From NCBI RefSeq assembly GCF_027596085.1, contig NC_072456.1:24001718-24065717 (forward strand): 64,000 nucleotides of DNA, written 5' to 3'. This stretch comes from Anoplopoma fimbria (Eukaryota > Chordata > Actinopteri > Perciformes > Anoplopomatidae). This document shows positions 24,900 through 64,000 of the stretch, piece by piece. The notes below the pieces were generated by a model. The model did not search any database, was not told the origin of the DNA, and saw nothing but the letters and a program-made list of their open reading frames with translations. Within the stretch, counting starts at the first letter, position 1; each line of letters starts with the position of its first letter. The position numbers and the translations under genes are program-made.

Positions 24900-24978
24900 A
24901 GAAGTTCCCTTGACCTCCTCCAGAGGGAGATACAGACTTCTGCAGAAGGAGGCCGAGGTGTCCGGCACTAAACCCAGG

Positions 24979-25199
24979 CAGCAGCAGCAGCAGCAGCAGC
25001 ACAGAAGCAGCAGCAAGTGCGGTGCAGAAACACCGCACAAATGAGGGGACCATCACGGATAACTATCACACATTCCTCTCTTTGATTATCTCTGCATATA
25101 TCACACACACACAAACACAAAACACACACCTTTCCTCTCTACCTCTTTTATTCAGAAAGAGAGAGAGAGAGAGCATTGTTGTTTCCTCCAGGAGGCTGA
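24979..25199 (+). promoter_or_regulatory. Probable 5' UTR/promoter-proximal region of pip5k1c
   Basis: A (GCA)n run (about 24979-25016) is followed by a perfect stem-loop GTGCGGTG-CAGAAA-CACCGCAC (25017-25038). A short upstream reading frame starts at 25041 (14 codons). There is a (GA)n tract near 25158-25173 and an acceptor-like TTTCCTCCAG at about 25182-25191. An in-frame TGA directly precedes the pip5k1c ATG. The transcription start cannot be placed. Confidence 0.5.
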
Positions 25200-63366
<38,167 letters not shown>

Positions 63367-63656
63367 GTGAGTCGGGAGCATGAATGCTACTTTCCCTTCA
63401 TAAACCTTTTTAAACAGGATTAACTGAGCTGTTTTACAAAGTCTGGAGGCTCTCTAGCTTCATGTTTTCCCAGCATTAGACATTTCTGGGTGTGGTGGGT
63501 GGAGAGAAGAGAAAATGTGAGTCCAGCCTGTTGGTCATGTGTTTACGAGAAGGACCGTTCTTCCTGTTGCTATGATGTGGCCATGTTTGTTTTTCACGTG
63601 TGTCTCATTTCCTCTGTGGGTCCCAAGTTGGTCTCTGGGAGAGAGAGTAGAGAGAG

Positions 63657-64000
63657 TGTAACATAAAGCTAGCTGAGGGACATGAGGACTCGAATTGTTC
63701 ACAGTCAACCTTTTATTGCCAAATATGGAAATAATATGAATAGCAAGAATTCATCAGGGAGAACCCGGGCCAGAATAACAAACAAACCAGTCTTAAGGTC
63801 AAATTAAATCACAAAGCTGACTAAACTTCCCAAAAATAAAAGTTACAATTCTCAGCCTGATTCCCTAAGCAACACAGAAAAACAGTATACGAGCAAAGTT
63901 GCCAGGAGACCTAGAAGAGCAGCTCTTACATCTTTATCTACCTCTAGATGAAGTGATTGGCTGCAGGTCTCCAGCTTCACAAGTCACAAGAGAAGGGCGG
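63657..64000 (-). mobile_element. Possible LTR-like end in antisense orientation (runs out of window)
   Basis: TGTAACATAAAGCTAGCTGA at 63657 could be an LTR terminus read from the far side (its complement would end in CA). About 60 bp on, AACCTTTTATTGCC is the complement of an AATAAA polyadenylation signal in a plausible R region. The other end, target duplication and internal genes are outside the window, so this is only a suggestion. Confidence 0.25.

Noticed and set aside
25017..25038. Iron-responsive element at the pip5k1c 5' UTR hairpin
   Set aside because: The loop is CAGAAA, not CAGUGN, and the stem lacks the bulged C, so it is not an IRE.

Overview
The window looks like nuclear DNA of a ray-finned fish, most likely a percomorph teleost. 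It has vertebrate-type split genes, a Rex3-like RTE retroelement with a GATG tail, L2-like LINE pieces, hAT, Tc1 and piggyBac-like MITEs, and long dinucleotide arrays. No bacterial, phage or CRISPR features were seen.

Region 1 (1-20.6 kb) is a tandem array of a gpx4/polr2e module. Three copies of gpx4 (glutathione peroxidase 4, a selenoprotein) lie on the + strand, each with its selenocysteine TGA and a form-2-like SECIS element in the 3' UTR. Copy 3 (17998-20324) is complete and canonical. Copy 1 (735-2725; its first exon lies outside the window) reads through but has Glu where the catalytic Gln should be. Copy 2 (7463-10436) has lost exon 1, has two consecutive TGA codons at the active site and has lost the EPG motif. 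Between the copies, on the - strand, are a truncated, frameshifted polr2e remnant (4907-5497) and an intact seven-exon polr2e (11777-14243) encoding RPB5, a subunit shared by RNA polymerases I, II and III. One polr2e intron has U12-type (minor spliceosome) signals. The polr2e(-)/gpx4(+) head-to-head order matches what I recall of human 19p13.3, so the array probably arose by repeated duplication of that pair, followed by Rex3 insertion and decay.

Region 2 (14.4-25 kb, around gpx4 copy 3) is repeat-rich. It holds an ATT-rich compound minisatellite, a ~260-bp tandem repeat, an L2-like LINE end, and a 1.9-kb TTTA-rich array that carries an inverted unit and a Tc1-type MITE.

Region 3 (25.2 kb to the end) is pip5k1c, type I gamma phosphatidylinositol-4-phosphate 5-kinase. 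Fourteen coding exons were placed with consistent phases (572 codons plus 2 nt); the C-terminal exons lie beyond the window. Intron 1 is 19.5 kb and holds nested MITEs and SINE-like repeats, an L2 piece between perfect 79-bp direct repeats, and an inverted pair of ~450-bp repeats. Two exons (2 and 13) sit directly behind (CT)n microsatellites that act as their polypyrimidine tracts.

The three gene families are not one pathway: gpx4 reduces phospholipid hydroperoxides, polr2e is a core transcription subunit and pip5k1c makes PI(4,5)P2. All exon boundaries were read by eye from splice consensus, phase and protein similarity recalled from family knowledge. No search or alignment was run.
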